This document shows, one piece after another, positions 8,036-15,920 of a DNA stretch of 52,662 bases (position 1 is its first letter; each line of letters starts with the position of its first letter). The notes beneath the pieces were generated by a model. That model was not told where the DNA came from. It saw only the letters and a list, made by a program, of their open reading frames with translations, and did not search any database. The position numbers were made by a program, and so were the translations under genes. Origin of the DNA: Clostridia bacterium (GTDB lineage Bacteria > Bacillota > Clostridia > Oscillospirales > CAG-272); assembly GCA_900767415.1 (NCBI GenBank), contig CAAFYZ010000023.1:1-52662 (forward strand), given 5' to 3'.

Positions 8036-8257
8036 TTACTTCTTTCTCCAGGTGATACGTCCCTTCGTGATATCGTACGGCGATACCGCGACCGTGACCG
8101 TATCTCCTACGAGAATCCGGATATAGTTCATGCGAAGTTTGCCTGATATGGTAGCGGTCACGATGTGACCGTTCGGCAACCTGACTTTGAACACCGTGTT
8201 CGGCAGTACTTCGACTACCACGCAGTCTTCAAATTCAATCAAATCGTCCTTTGGCAG
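8036..8257 (-). CDS. infA: Translation initiation factor IF-1, probable CUG start
   Basis: IF-1 occupies the 30S A site during initiation. The OB-fold protein contains LPNTVFKVRLPNGHIVTATISG and MNYIRILVGD, close to the family consensus. No ATG exists at the correct place. GGAGG (8265-8269) is seven bases before CTG (8255-8257), which aligns with the normal Met of the family start (x-x-K-[DE]-D-x-I-E). ATT codons at 8258-8263 are the alternative. The nearest conventional start, TTG at 8242, is 22 bases from the ribosome site and would remove conserved residues. With CTG the product is 73 residues; the family is about 72. Identity is secure, the start codon less so. Confidence 0.9.
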   Translation of the reverse strand: MPKDDLIEFEDCVVVEVLPNTVFKVRLPNGHIVTATISGKLRMNYIRILVGDTVTVAVSPYDITKGRITWRKK

Positions 8258-8291
8258 AATAATCCCTCCCTTTTGATCGGTTAGAAAAACT

Positions 8292-9050
8292 TTACTTATA
8301 TGGGGTTTCGGTGAGCAGAACGGGATCGGAATCGGTAATCAGGACAGAATTCTCGTAATGTGCCGAGAGTTTTCCGTCCGCGGTAACCACGGTCCAACCG
8401 TCCTTCTGCACTATGACGTCTTCGGTCCCGACCGTTACCATGGGTTCAATGGCAACCGTCATGCCCGCATACAGCCGCGCGCCGTGTCCCGCCGTCCCGT
8501 AATTCGGGATTTCGGGTTCTTCGTGCAGCTCGGCTCCCACGCCGTGTCCCGTATATTTTCTCACAATGCCGAAGCCATTCGAAATGACGAAACTTTCCAC
8601 CGCGTGTCCGATGTCCCCGACGCGTCCGCCCGCTCTCGCAAAACGGATCGCCTCATAGAAACTCTGCTCTGTGACCGAGATGAGTTTCAGCGCCTCATCG
8701 CTTACCTTGCCGACAGGGAATGTTCTCGCACTGTCGCCATTATAGCCGCGGTAGCGGGCGCCGGCATCGACCTTCACGATATCCCCTTCGCGAAGAATCT
8801 TCTGCTGCGAAGGAATTCCGTGTATGACCTCTTCATTGACCGAAATACATACGCTCCCCGGGAAGCCGTCGTATCCGCGAAAAGCGGGCGTCGCGCCGCA
8901 TCTCTCGATGAAGCGTCGCATCTTTTCGCTGATCGTCCATGTGGAGATCCCGGGACGGATCAGATCCCGGGCGACGCAAAGCGACTCGGCGGTGATCTGT
9001 CCCGCTTTCTTCATCAGGGCAATTTCCTCGGAGTTTTTGATAACGAACAT
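8292..9050 (-). CDS. map: Methionine aminopeptidase, type I
   Basis: The 252-residue cytoplasmic metalloenzyme removes N-terminal Met from nascent proteins. The five metal ligands of the pita-bread fold are recognisable: the Asp pair in KVDAGARYRGYNGDSART, the His in TGHGVGAELHEEPEI, the Glu in VAIEPMV and the Glu in SAHYENSVLIT. There is no SH3 or zinc-finger extension, so it is type Ia. Its ATG overlaps the adk stop by one base (TAATG), implying translational coupling. The adk-map-infA order is typical of Firmicutes. Confidence 0.97.
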   Translation of the reverse strand: MFVIKNSEEIALMKKAGQITAESLCVARDLIRPGISTWTISEKMRRFIERCGATPAFRGYDGFPGSVCISVNEEVIHGIPSQQKILREGDIVKVDAGARYRGYNGDSARTFPVGKVSDEALKLISVTEQSFYEAIRFARAGGRVGDIGHAVESFVISNGFGIVRKYTGHGVGAELHEEPEIPNYGTAGHGARLYAGMTVAIEPMVTVGTEDVIVQKDGWTVVTADGKLSAHYENSVLITDSDPVLLTETPYK

Positions 9051-9688
9051 TATCTTTCTGCTCCAAGTGCTTTCATAGTACGCTCAGAAATCTCACTGAC
9101 ACTGCCGACGCCGTCGACAAGCTTCAGATTGCCTTTTTTGGCATAGAAGTCTTTTAACGGCTCGGTCGTGCTGTGATAGACCTCAAGGCGGGAAAGAACG
9201 ACCGCGGGGTCGTCATCGAGGCGAACGCTCAGCTCCGCCCGGCACTTATCGCACGTGACACCGTCCCTTGAGGGATTGTGCTTTGTGTGATAGGAAGCGC
9301 CGCACGAGGCGCATACGCGCCTGCCCGACATTCTTTCCACGATCTCCTCGTCGGCGACCTCAATGGAGATCACCGCGTCAAGGGTCACGCCCATCGCGTC
9401 GAGTGCTTCTGCCTGCGGCACGGTACGGGGAAACCCGTCCAGAATAAACCCGTGTGCGCAGTCCGATTCGGCAAGGCGTTCCTTGATGATCCCGATGACG
9501 ACGTCGTCGGGAACCAAAGCACCCTGCTCAATAAATTTTTTGGCTTTCTGCCCCATTTCGGTTCCGGCTTTCAGCGCCGCGCGGATGATCGCACCGGTCG
9601 ATATCGTGGGGATACCGAGTTTTGCGGCGACGATCTCTGCCTGCGTACCTTTACCGGCGCCGGGAGCGCCAAGAAAAATTATTTTCAT
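9050..9688 (-). CDS. adk: Adenylate kinase, zinc-lid type
   Basis: The 212-residue enzyme interconverts AMP + ATP and 2 ADP. It starts MKIIFLGAPGAGKGTQAEIV, with the P-loop GAPGAGKGT at 7-15, has the AMP-binding GFILDGFPRT, and a long lid with the cysteine pairs CASC and CDKC, which bind zinc in Gram-positive enzymes. The ATG at 9688 fits the family exactly; in-frame upstream codons are not conserved. It is separated from secY by 112 bp holding a hairpin (GGGCGT 9750-9755 with ACGCCC 9764-9769). Confidence 0.96.
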   Translation of the reverse strand: MKIIFLGAPGAGKGTQAEIVAAKLGIPTISTGAIIRAALKAGTEMGQKAKKFIEQGALVPDDVVIGIIKERLAESDCAHGFILDGFPRTVPQAEALDAMGVTLDAVISIEVADEEIVERMSGRRVCASCGASYHTKHNPSRDGVTCDKCRAELSVRLDDDPAVVLSRLEVYHSTTEPLKDFYAKKGNLKLVDGVGSVSEISERTMKALGAER

Positions 9689-9800
9689 TTCGTGACCTTT
9701 CTTTCTTTTGTCGGGGTATCGCTCCGAAAGAAGCTGTCGTCCCATGCACGGGCGTACCGCGGCACGCCCGCGCACGAACGCTTGAATACCCTTCGGGTCA

Positions 9801-11213
9801 TCAGTTCAAAAAGCCCTTGTAATTCCGCATGGTAAGCTGGGCTTCCAGCTCACGGAAGGTCTCGAGAACGACACCGACAACAATCAGCAGCGTCGTACCG
9901 CCGAAGGTGAAGGAGTTCGCAAGGTTCGAGACGCCCGATGCCGTAATGTCCGCACCGAGAATCCATGCGATCAGAGGACGCAGAACGTGAGGTCCGCCGA
10001 CAATCGGAACGATCGCGACGATGGCGAGGAAGAGTGCACCGACAAAGGTAACCTTGTTCAGGATCTTGCTGATATACTGTGCGGTCGGTCTGCCCTGGCG
10101 GATGCCGGGGATCGCGCCGCCCTGCTTTTTCAGGTTGTTCGCCACTTCAACGGGGTTGAAGGTGATCTGCGTGTAGAAGTAGGTGAAGCCGATGATCATG
10201 ATACCGAAGATCAGCGGATAGAACCAGCCGTCGGCACCGAGGAAATCATAGAGATGATTCCAGAAGTTTGCCTTCGACGCTCCGGCGCTCGCCACGCTCT
10301 TGACGCCGCAAAGGGCAAGAATCGTGGGAAGGAGGGAGACGATCGAGCTGGCGAAGATGACGGGCATAACGCCGGTCATATTCAGCTTGATCGGGAGGTT
10401 CGAGCTCTGACCGCCGTACATCTTTCTGCCGACGACCTTCTTCGCATACTGGACAGGAATCCGTCTCTCCGAGCCGGTCACCCAGATGACGAACACGGTG
10501 ATAGCCACCGTAACGGCAATCAGGAAGAAGGCGAAGAGGAACGCTCCGATGACACGGACGACCACGGGGTCTTCGGTGTTGAAGGAGCTGATGACGAAGA
10601 GGACGAGGTAGTAGATCTTCGACGGGAGTTCCGAGACGATGTTCGCGAAAAGGATCAGGGAGATACCGTTACCGATCCCCTTATCGTTGATCCGCTCGGC
10701 AAGCCACATGATGAGGGACGCGCCCGCACAGTAGCACGCGATGATAACGATCGCGAAGAGCCACGGAACACTGCTCTCGGTCGCAAGATTGGAAAGGGCG
10801 CTGTTCTTACCGTCGCCGTTTTTCAGAAGGAAGTAGTAACCGATTGCGGTCACGAGAGCCAGAACGACCGTCGTGATGCGCGTGATCATGCTCATGACCT
10901 TCTTACCGGACTCGTCTTTCGACAGTTCCCCGAGTTTCGGGAAAGCAACGGCAAGCAGCTGGATGATAATGGACGCATTGATGTACGGGGAAACGCCGAG
11001 CGCAAACAGCGTTGCCTGCCCGAGAGCGCCGCCCGACAGCGTATTCATGTAACCGAGAATCGTGCCGCCGAACTGGCCGGCAAAATTGTGGGCGTCGACA
11101 AAAGGAACAGGTATCACCGTACCGATGCGGTACAAGAGGAGAATGAGAAGAGTAAAAAGAATCTTACTTTTGATTTCCTTGGTGTGCCATGCGTTCTTCA
11201 ATGTCTGAAGCAT
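9801..11213 (-). CDS. secY: Preprotein translocase subunit SecY
   Basis: A 470-residue membrane protein, the channel subunit of the Sec translocon. It begins MLQTLKNAWHTKEIKSKILF, then shows TM1 with YRIGTVIPVPFVD, the plug region, and about ten hydrophobic segments, ending in LTMRNYKGFLN. Loop motifs such as GSERRIPVQYAKK are conserved in the family. The ATG directly abuts the rplO TAA. Location after rplO and before adk is universal in spc operons. Confidence 0.97.
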   Translation of the reverse strand: MLQTLKNAWHTKEIKSKILFTLLILLLYRIGTVIPVPFVDAHNFAGQFGGTILGYMNTLSGGALGQATLFALGVSPYINASIIIQLLAVAFPKLGELSKDESGKKVMSMITRITTVVLALVTAIGYYFLLKNGDGKNSALSNLATESSVPWLFAIVIIACYCAGASLIMWLAERINDKGIGNGISLILFANIVSELPSKIYYLVLFVISSFNTEDPVVVRVIGAFLFAFFLIAVTVAITVFVIWVTGSERRIPVQYAKKVVGRKMYGGQSSNLPIKLNMTGVMPVIFASSIVSLLPTILALCGVKSVASAGASKANFWNHLYDFLGADGWFYPLIFGIMIIGFTYFYTQITFNPVEVANNLKKQGGAIPGIRQGRPTAQYISKILNKVTFVGALFLAIVAIVPIVGGPHVLRPLIAWILGADITASGVSNLANSFTFGGTTLLIVVGVVLETFRELEAQLTMRNYKGFLN

Positions 11214-11654
11214 TTATACCACCTCGGTCTTTCCACCGACTGCCTCGATTTTTTCTTTCGCGGACGCCGTGAAAGCGGCTGCCTTGACAGTCAGTTTCTT
11301 TGTAAGCTCTCCTTCTCCGAGTACTTTGACTCCGTCCGAAACGGTGCTGATGGCGCCGCACGCAAGAAGCGTGTCCGCGTCAACTGCAGTTCCGTCCTCG
11401 AATCTGTTCAATGCGCTGACGTTAATAATCGTATAGGTCTTTGCGAATTTGTTGTTAAAGCCTCTTTTCGGAAGCTTTCTGTACAGCGGAAGCTGTCCGC
11501 CTTCAAAACCGGGTCTGACACCGCCGCCCGAACGTGCGTTCTGACCTTTGTGTCCTTTACCGGCGGTCTTTCCGTTTCCGGAACCTGCGCCTCTGCCCTT
11601 GCGGAAGTTTTCCTTCACGGAACCTTCGGCAGGGGAAAGTGTATGGAGCTTCAT
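11214..11654 (-). CDS. rplO: 50S ribosomal protein L15 (uL15)
   Basis: The 146-residue product starts MKLHTLSPAEGSVKENFRKG, followed by the glycine-rich basic GRGAGSGNGKTAGKGHKGQN that threads into 23S rRNA, and PGFEGGQLPLYRKLPKRGFN. The ATG at 11654 follows GGAGG; codons upstream add a non-family MKGGKS. The gene lies between rpmD and secY and abuts secY with no gap. Confidence 0.96.
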   Translation of the reverse strand: MKLHTLSPAEGSVKENFRKGRGAGSGNGKTAGKGHKGQNARSGGGVRPGFEGGQLPLYRKLPKRGFNNKFAKTYTIINVSALNRFEDGTAVDADTLLACGAISTVSDGVKVLGEGELTKKLTVKAAAFTASAKEKIEAVGGKTEVV

Positions 11655-11678
11655 TGATTTTCCTCCTTTCAATTCCGA

Positions 11679-11858
11679 TTAAACGGTCTCAACCTTAACA
11701 AGGTGAGAGATGACTTTGATTTTTCCGGCGACGGCGGCATTGTTCTCGAGAACGATGCTGTCACCGGGCTTTGCGAGACCGAGAGATCTCGCGGTCGCGA
11801 TCTGATTCTTCTTGCAGGCAATCAGACTTTTCGTGAGGGTAATCTTTACGTTTTCCAT
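11679..11858 (-). CDS. rpmD: 50S ribosomal protein L30 (uL30)
   Basis: A 59-residue protein, MENVKITLTKSLIACKKNQ..., with the family pattern ITLxKSLI, ARSLGLAKPGDSIVLEN and the ending KVISHLVKVETV. ATG at 11858 follows GGAGG; TAA is at 11679-11681. It occupies the standard slot between rpsE (10 bp) and rplO (24 bp). Many bacteria lack uL30, but here it is present and intact. Confidence 0.94.
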   Translation of the reverse strand: MENVKITLTKSLIACKKNQIATARSLGLAKPGDSIVLENNAAVAGKIKVISHLVKVETV

Positions 11859-11868
11859 AATGCCCTCC

Positions 11869-12372
11869 TTATGCCTTTACCGCGTCCGCGGAGATTCCGC
11901 GGAGCTCGGCGATCTCTTCTGCCGTCTTCAGAGCGGTAAGTCCCTCAAACGTCGCTTTCACAACGTTCGTGGGGTTCGTCGAACGAAGGCACTTCGCACG
12001 GATATTCTTGATACCCGCGAGCGTGAGGATCGCACGGACGGTACCGCCGGCGATGATACCGGTACCGGGAGCCGCCGGCTTCAGAAGGACCTTACCCGCG
12101 CCATACTCGCCGATGACTTCGTGCGGGATGGTGGAGCCGCTCACCGAAACGGTGATGAGGTTCTTCTTCGCGTCTTCGATTCCCTTGCGGATCGCATCGG
12201 GAACTTCTGCCGCCTTGCCGAGTCCGTAGCCAACATGTCCGTTGCCGTCTCCGACCACCATGATGGCGGCGAAGCGGGCGATACGTCCGCCCTTTACGGT
12301 CTTGGATACACGGTTCAGCACAACGAGCTGTTCCTGAAGATCCAGCTCATTGGCATTGATGTTCTTTGCCAT
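11869..12372 (-). CDS. rpsE: 30S ribosomal protein S5 (uS5)
   Basis: The 167-residue product has the double-stranded RNA-binding part with VVLNRVSKTVKGGRIARFAA (about 17-36), VGDGNGHVGYGLGKAAEVP, and the C-terminal domain with GTGIIAGGTVRAILTLAGI and KCLRSTNPTNVVKATFEGL. uS5 lines the mRNA entry channel and affects decoding accuracy and spectinomycin response. Gene order rplR-rpsE-rpmD is standard. Confidence 0.97.
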   Translation of the reverse strand: MAKNINANELDLQEQLVVLNRVSKTVKGGRIARFAAIMVVGDGNGHVGYGLGKAAEVPDAIRKGIEDAKKNLITVSVSGSTIPHEVIGEYGAGKVLLKPAAPGTGIIAGGTVRAILTLAGIKNIRAKCLRSTNPTNVVKATFEGLTALKTAEEIAELRGISADAVKA

Positions 12373-12423
12373 GTGTTTTCTCCTTCAAATGTTTCTTTTT
12401 GTCGAAACAGCGTATAAACCGGA

Positions 12424-12783
12424 TCAGAACTTCAGGCCGCCTTCTCTGGCGCCTTCCGCGAGTTCCGATACGCGTCCGTGATAAATGTAGCCACCGCGGT
12501 CAAATACGACGGCGGAAATGCCTTTTTCCATTGCTCTCTTTGCGAGAGTATTACCGACTTTTCTGGCGGCTTCTTTGTTGGAGCTTGTGCCTTCGAAGTC
12601 CTTTTCGTAAGTGCTTGCGCTGACCAGCGTCACGCCCTTCACATCGTCGATGATCTGAGCGGAAATGTTGGCGTTGGAGCGATACACAGCGAGACGCGGT
12701 CTTTCGGCAGTACCCGAAATCTTGCCGCGGACTCTCTTATGTCTTTTAAGACGCTGCAGATTGCTGTCTGTTCTCTTAACCAT
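12424..12783 (-). CDS. rplR: 50S ribosomal protein L18 (uL18)
   Basis: A 119-residue 5S-rRNA-binding protein with an N-terminal basic segment (RLKRHKRVRGKISGTAERPR), LAVYRSNANISAQIIDD and the C-terminal FDRGGYIYHGRVSELAEGAR, all characteristic of uL18. It lies 18 bp after rplF and 51 bp before rpsE. Confidence 0.97.
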   Translation of the reverse strand: MVKRTDSNLQRLKRHKRVRGKISGTAERPRLAVYRSNANISAQIIDDVKGVTLVSASTYEKDFEGTSSNKEAARKVGNTLAKRAMEKGISAVVFDRGGYIYHGRVSELAEGAREGGLKF

Positions 12784-12801
12784 GGGAACGCTCTCCTTTC
12801 A

Positions 12802-13341
12802 TTATTTACCGGTCTTTCCGGCCTTGCGGCGGATCTTTTCACCGGTGTACTTGACACCCTTACCGAGGTAGGGCTCGGGAGGTCTCTTGGCTCTGATGAC
12901 TGCCGCCATCTGTCCGACCGCCTGCTTGTCGATTCCCTTTACAAGGATCGTAACGCTGTCGGGGGTCTCGAATTTAATGCCGTTCGCTTCTTCAAAAATG
13001 ACGGGGTGCGAATAGCCGAGACCGAGGACGAGCTTCGTTCCCTGCTTTTCCGCTCTGTATCCGACGCCGACGATCTCGAGCTTCTTGGTGAAGCCGTGCG
13101 TTACGCCTTCGACCATGTTGTTCAGAAGCGTTCTCGTCAGTCCGTGAAGAGAGCGGCACTCTTTTTCGTCGTTCGGACGGGACACCGTCAGGGTGTTCCC
13201 TTCCTGCGCGATGGTAAGTTCGTTGTGGAAGGTCTGCTTCAGTTCTCCGAGCGGGCCCTTGACGGTAACGACATTGCCGTCCGCCACAGTCACTGTTACA
13301 CCCGCCGGTACCGTAATGGGCATTCTACCGATTCTTGACAT
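12802..13341 (-). CDS. rplF: 50S ribosomal protein L6 (uL6)
   Basis: The 179-residue protein starts MSRIGRMPITVPAGVTVTV and has two repeated alpha-beta domains; the C-terminal signature PEPYLGKGVKYTGEKIRRKAGK binds the sarcin-ricin region of 23S rRNA near the factor site. It lies 15 bp after rpsH. Confidence 0.97.
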   Translation of the reverse strand: MSRIGRMPITVPAGVTVTVADGNVVTVKGPLGELKQTFHNELTIAQEGNTLTVSRPNDEKECRSLHGLTRTLLNNMVEGVTHGFTKKLEIVGVGYRAEKQGTKLVLGLGYSHPVIFEEANGIKFETPDSVTILVKGIDKQAVGQMAAVIRAKRPPEPYLGKGVKYTGEKIRRKAGKTGK

Positions 13342-13356
13342 TCTTCTTACCTCCCG

Positions 13357-13755
13357 TTACCATACGAAGGCGAGGACTTCGCCGCCGACATTGGCCTGTC
13401 TTGCTTTCTTGTCCGTCATGACGCCCTTCGAGGTGGAAACGATCGCGATACCGAGACCGTTCATAACCTTCGGCATATCCTCACAGTTGGAGTAGATACG
13501 CAGACCGGGCTTCGACACTCTGCGAAGGCCGTGAATGACCTTCTGCTTACCGGGCGCATACTTCAGGGTGACACGAATGATCCCCTGTTTGCCGTCTTCA
13601 ACGATCTGGAATGCCTTGATATAGCCCTCTTCCAGAAGGATTTCGGCGATCGACTTCTTCAGATTGGAAGCCGGGATATCCACAGTCTCATGCTTCGCGT
13701 TGTTCGCGTTTCTGATTCTTGTGAGCATGTCTGCGATTACATCTGAAATTTGCAT
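13357..13755 (-). CDS. rpsH: 30S ribosomal protein S8 (uS8)
   Basis: A 132-residue protein: MQISDVIADMLTRIRNANNAKHE at the start, RVSKPGLRIYSNCEDMPKVMNGLGIAIVSTSKGVMTDKKA and the ending GGEVLAFVW are diagnostic. uS8 binds helix 21 of 16S rRNA and in E. coli represses the spc operon through an mRNA mimic. The gene is preceded by an unusually long, structured 163-bp gap. The ribosome site is GGAGG. Confidence 0.97.
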   Translation of the reverse strand: MQISDVIADMLTRIRNANNAKHETVDIPASNLKKSIAEILLEEGYIKAFQIVEDGKQGIIRVTLKYAPGKQKVIHGLRRVSKPGLRIYSNCEDMPKVMNGLGIAIVSTSKGVMTDKKARQANVGGEVLAFVW

Positions 13756-13918
13756 TATTTTATCCTCCTATATGCAAGTTCATGTTTTCTTGCTGCCGCG
13801 ATGCGGCGGCTGACCGCCGGTTAAAATGCAAGGTATTGTTTGAAAGATCAACAACCTTTTTGCATTTTCCTGTCGGTAGTTTAGAGAGAATCCGGTTCCT
13901 CCGGTGAAGGAAGGAAAC
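13756..13918 (-). promoter_or_regulatory. Structured rpsZ-rpsH intercistronic region
   Basis: This 163-bp gap is the longest inside the operon. In mRNA sense it holds a long interrupted helix: AATGCAA with TTGCATT (13825-13831 and 13860-13866), extended inward by GGT/ACC and TGTT/AACA with side bulges. Next comes GC-rich sequence able to form CCGGCGG- and GCCGC-based hairpins, then the rpsH GGAGG. No convincing -35/-10 pair was seen. A bulged helix just before rpsH is a plausible S8 autoregulatory target. Confidence 0.45.
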
Positions 13919-14104
13919 TTACCAAGATGCCTTTTTTACGCCCGGGATCTCGCCCTTGTAGGCAAGCTCGCGGAAGCAGATACGGCAGATTCCGTACTTA
14001 CGGAGGTAGGCATGAGGTCTACCGCAGATTCTGCATCTGTTGTAAGCGCGGGTAGAGAACTTCGGTTCTTTCTGCTGTTTCAGCACCATTGCTTTCTTAG
14101 CCAT
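13919..14104 (-). CDS. rpsZ: 30S ribosomal protein S14 type Z (uS14), zinc-binding
   Basis: The 61-residue short, zinc-binding S14 starts MAKKAMVLKQQKEPKF and has CRIC (C24, C27) and CRIC (C40, C43) pairs, ending KGEIPGVKKASW. The zinc-independent S14 (rpsN type) is about 90-100 residues and lacks the cysteines. It follows rplE by 15 bp. Confidence 0.97.
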   Translation of the reverse strand: MAKKAMVLKQQKEPKFSTRAYNRCRICGRPHAYLRKYGICRICFRELAYKGEIPGVKKASW

Positions 14105-14119
14105 GTTCCATCCTCCTTA

Positions 14120-14659
14120 TTACTCTGCGAAGGGAGCGCCCATCTGTGCGAGCAGCTCTTTCGCTTCCGCGTCGGTTCTCGCCGTGGTGACGAAAACGAT
14201 GTCCATGCCGCGGATCTTTTCCACCTTGTCGTACTCGATCTCGGGGAAGATCAACTGCTCTTTCAGACCGAGGGCGTAGTTGCCTCTGCCGTCAAAGCCG
14301 TTCGGGTTGATACCCTTGAAGTCACGGACTCTCGGAAGCGCGAAGCTGAAGAGTTTATCCATGAATTCGTACATTTTCTCGCCGCGAAGGGTAACCTTCA
14401 CGCCGATCTTCATGCCCTCGCGGAGCTTGAAGTTCGCGATCGACTTATGTGCATAGGTGGGGACGGCTCTCTGACCGGAGATCAGAGTGATTTCTTCGAT
14501 GATGCTGTCGATAACCTTCGCGTTCTCTCTGGCATCGCCCGCGCCGACGTTGATCACGATCTTGTCGAACTTCGGAATCTGCATCACGGAAGAATAATTG
14601 AATTTTTTCATGAGGGCGGGAGCGACCTCATTCTTGTATTTTTCCTGGAATCTCGACAT
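14120..14659 (-). CDS. rplE: 50S ribosomal protein L5 (uL5)
   Basis: The 179-residue 5S-rRNA binder starts MSRFQEKYKNEVAPALMKKF, followed by PKFDKIVINVGAGDA and GRGNYALGLKEQLIFPEIEYD. The ATG at 14659 follows a GAGGAGGGG ribosome site; the frame extends six codons upstream to a GTG inside that site, which I rejected. uL5 contacts P-site tRNA and S13 in the 30S head. Confidence 0.96.
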   Translation of the reverse strand: MSRFQEKYKNEVAPALMKKFNYSSVMQIPKFDKIVINVGAGDARENAKVIDSIIEEITLISGQRAVPTYAHKSIANFKLREGMKIGVKVTLRGEKMYEFMDKLFSFALPRVRDFKGINPNGFDGRGNYALGLKEQLIFPEIEYDKVEKIRGMDIVFVTTARTDAEAKELLAQMGAPFAE

Positions 14660-14673
14660 TTTCTCGCCCCTCC

Positions 14674-15000
14674 TCACTTAATCTCCGCGCCGCACTTTGC
14701 GCAGACGCGGGTCTTTGTCTTTTTCCCGTTTTCCACGGTGACATTGTACTTGACGCGAACGGGCTTGTCGCACTTCGGGCAGACGAGCATCACCTTCGAC
14801 GCATACATGGCGCCCTCGGTCTTCACGATGCTCGAAGTCTCGCCCTGGCGTCTCGCCTTCGTGTGCTTGGACACGATGTTCGCACCGGCTACAATGACTT
14901 TTCCCTCTGCGGGAGCTGCCGCAATTACCTTGCCGCGTGTTCCTTTGGAATCACCGGAGATAACCTCGACCAGATCGTCTTTTTTTACATGAAGTTTCAT
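14674..15000 (-). CDS. rplX: 50S ribosomal protein L24 (uL24) with CxxC pairs
   Basis: The 108-residue assembly-initiator protein begins MKLHVKKDDLVEVISGDSKG, a KOW motif, and includes IVSKHTKARRQGE. The C-terminus has two cysteine pairs (CPKC and CAKC), the zinc-ribbon-like form common in Firmicutes. The ATG at 15000 follows GGAGG; codons upstream (MIKGGNEP) overlap the ribosome site and are not family-like. Confidence 0.96.
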   Translation of the reverse strand: MKLHVKKDDLVEVISGDSKGTRGKVIAAAPAEGKVIVAGANIVSKHTKARRQGETSSIVKTEGAMYASKVMLVCPKCDKPVRVKYNVTVENGKKTKTRVCAKCGAEIK

Positions 15001-15020
15001 TGGTTCGTTACCTCCTTTGA

Positions 15021-15389
15021 TCAAAGCACTTCAGGTGCCAGGGACATGATCTTCGTGAAGTCGTGCTCACGGAGTTCTCTTGCCACAGGCCCAAAGATAC
15101 GCGTACCGCGCGGGGTCTTGTCATCCTTGATAATAACTGCCGCGTTCTCATCGAATTTGATGTAAGAACCATCGGCACGGCGGGTCTCCTTCACCGTTCT
15201 TACGACAACGGCTTTGACAACCTCACCCTTCTTTACGACGCCGCCGGGCGCTGCCTTTTTTACGCAACACACAACGATGTCACCGATTCCGGCATAACGG
15301 CGTCCGGAGCCGCCGAGAACACGAATGCACATAAGCTCTTTGGCACCGGTGTTATCCGCGACTTTCATTAACGATTGCTGCTGAATCAC
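15021..15389 (-). CDS. rplN: 50S ribosomal protein L14 (uL14), GUG start
   Basis: With GTG at 15389 as start, the protein is exactly the canonical 122 residues and begins (M)IQQQSLMKVADNTGAKEL. GGAGG is seven bases upstream. The signatures RRYAGIGDIVVCCVKKA and RGTRIFGPVARELRE are present. An in-frame ATG upstream would add eight residues containing the ribosome site and is rejected. The gap to rpsQ is 62 bp. Confidence 0.95.
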   Translation of the reverse strand: MIQQQSLMKVADNTGAKELMCIRVLGGSGRRYAGIGDIVVCCVKKAAPGGVVKKGEVVKAVVVRTVKETRRADGSYIKFDENAAVIIKDDKTPRGTRIFGPVARELREHDFTKIMSLAPEVL

Positions 15390-15451
15390 TGTTTTTTCCT
15401 CCTTTTTCGGCAAGCATTTGACCTGCCTACTGGTTTAGTGATGTCTTTTGA

Positions 15452-15712
15452 TTATTTTGCCTTTTCGACGATCTCGACGAGTCTCCATCTCTTCGTCGCG
15501 GAAAGGGGTCTCGTCTCCATTACAGCTACTTTGTCGCCGATACCGCATTCGTTCTTTTCGTCGTGTGCGTGGATCTTGACCGTTTTCTTCATGATCTTTC
15601 CGTACTTGGGATGGCGGACATTGTCCTCGATGGCGACGACGATGGTCTTATCCATCTTATCGCTGACGACTTTGCCGATCCGCACTTTTCTTAAATCACG
15701 GGTTTCCGTCAT
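15452..15712 (-). CDS. rpsQ: 30S ribosomal protein S17 (uS17)
   Basis: The 86-residue OB-fold protein starts MTETRDLRKVRIGKVVSDKM and shows DKTIVVAIEDNVRHPKYGK, KIHAHDEKNECGIGDKV and ETRPLSATKRWRLVEIV, all conserved in uS17. The ATG at 15712 is the family start; upstream in-frame Mets give a non-family extension. It is 16 bp after rpmC. Confidence 0.96.
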   Translation of the reverse strand: MTETRDLRKVRIGKVVSDKMDKTIVVAIEDNVRHPKYGKIMKKTVKIHAHDEKNECGIGDKVAVMETRPLSATKRWRLVEIVEKAK

Positions 15713-15728
15713 TGTTCTGTTTCTCCCT

Positions 15729-15917
15729 TCAAGCATTCTTCTCACGAAGAACGGTCATAACGCGTGCAATGTCATGCTTCACATCTGTGATCTTATGAGG
15801 ATTGTCAAGCTGATTGATCGCAAGCTGGAAACGAAGATTGAAGAGTTCTTCTTTGAGTTCTCCGAGCTTTGCGTTCAGCTGCTCGGCACTCATCTCTCTC
15901 AGTTCTTTTGCCTTCAT
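15729..15917 (-). CDS. rpmC: 50S ribosomal protein L29 (uL29)
   Basis: A 62-residue helical-hairpin protein, MKAKELREMSAEQLNAKLGE..., with the hallmark LKEELFNLRFQLAINQLDNP. uL29 lies at the exit tunnel and helps dock trigger factor and SRP. It sits between rplP (3 bp) and rpsQ (16 bp). Confidence 0.97.
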   Translation of the reverse strand: MKAKELREMSAEQLNAKLGELKEELFNLRFQLAINQLDNPHKITDVKHDIARVMTVLREKNA

Positions 15918-15920
15918 CGC

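Noticed and set aside
9689..9800. N-terminal extension of adk into the secY-adk gap
   Set aside because: The added residues are not adenylate-kinase-like, and the ATG at 9688 gives the canonical MKIIFLGAPGAGKGT start.
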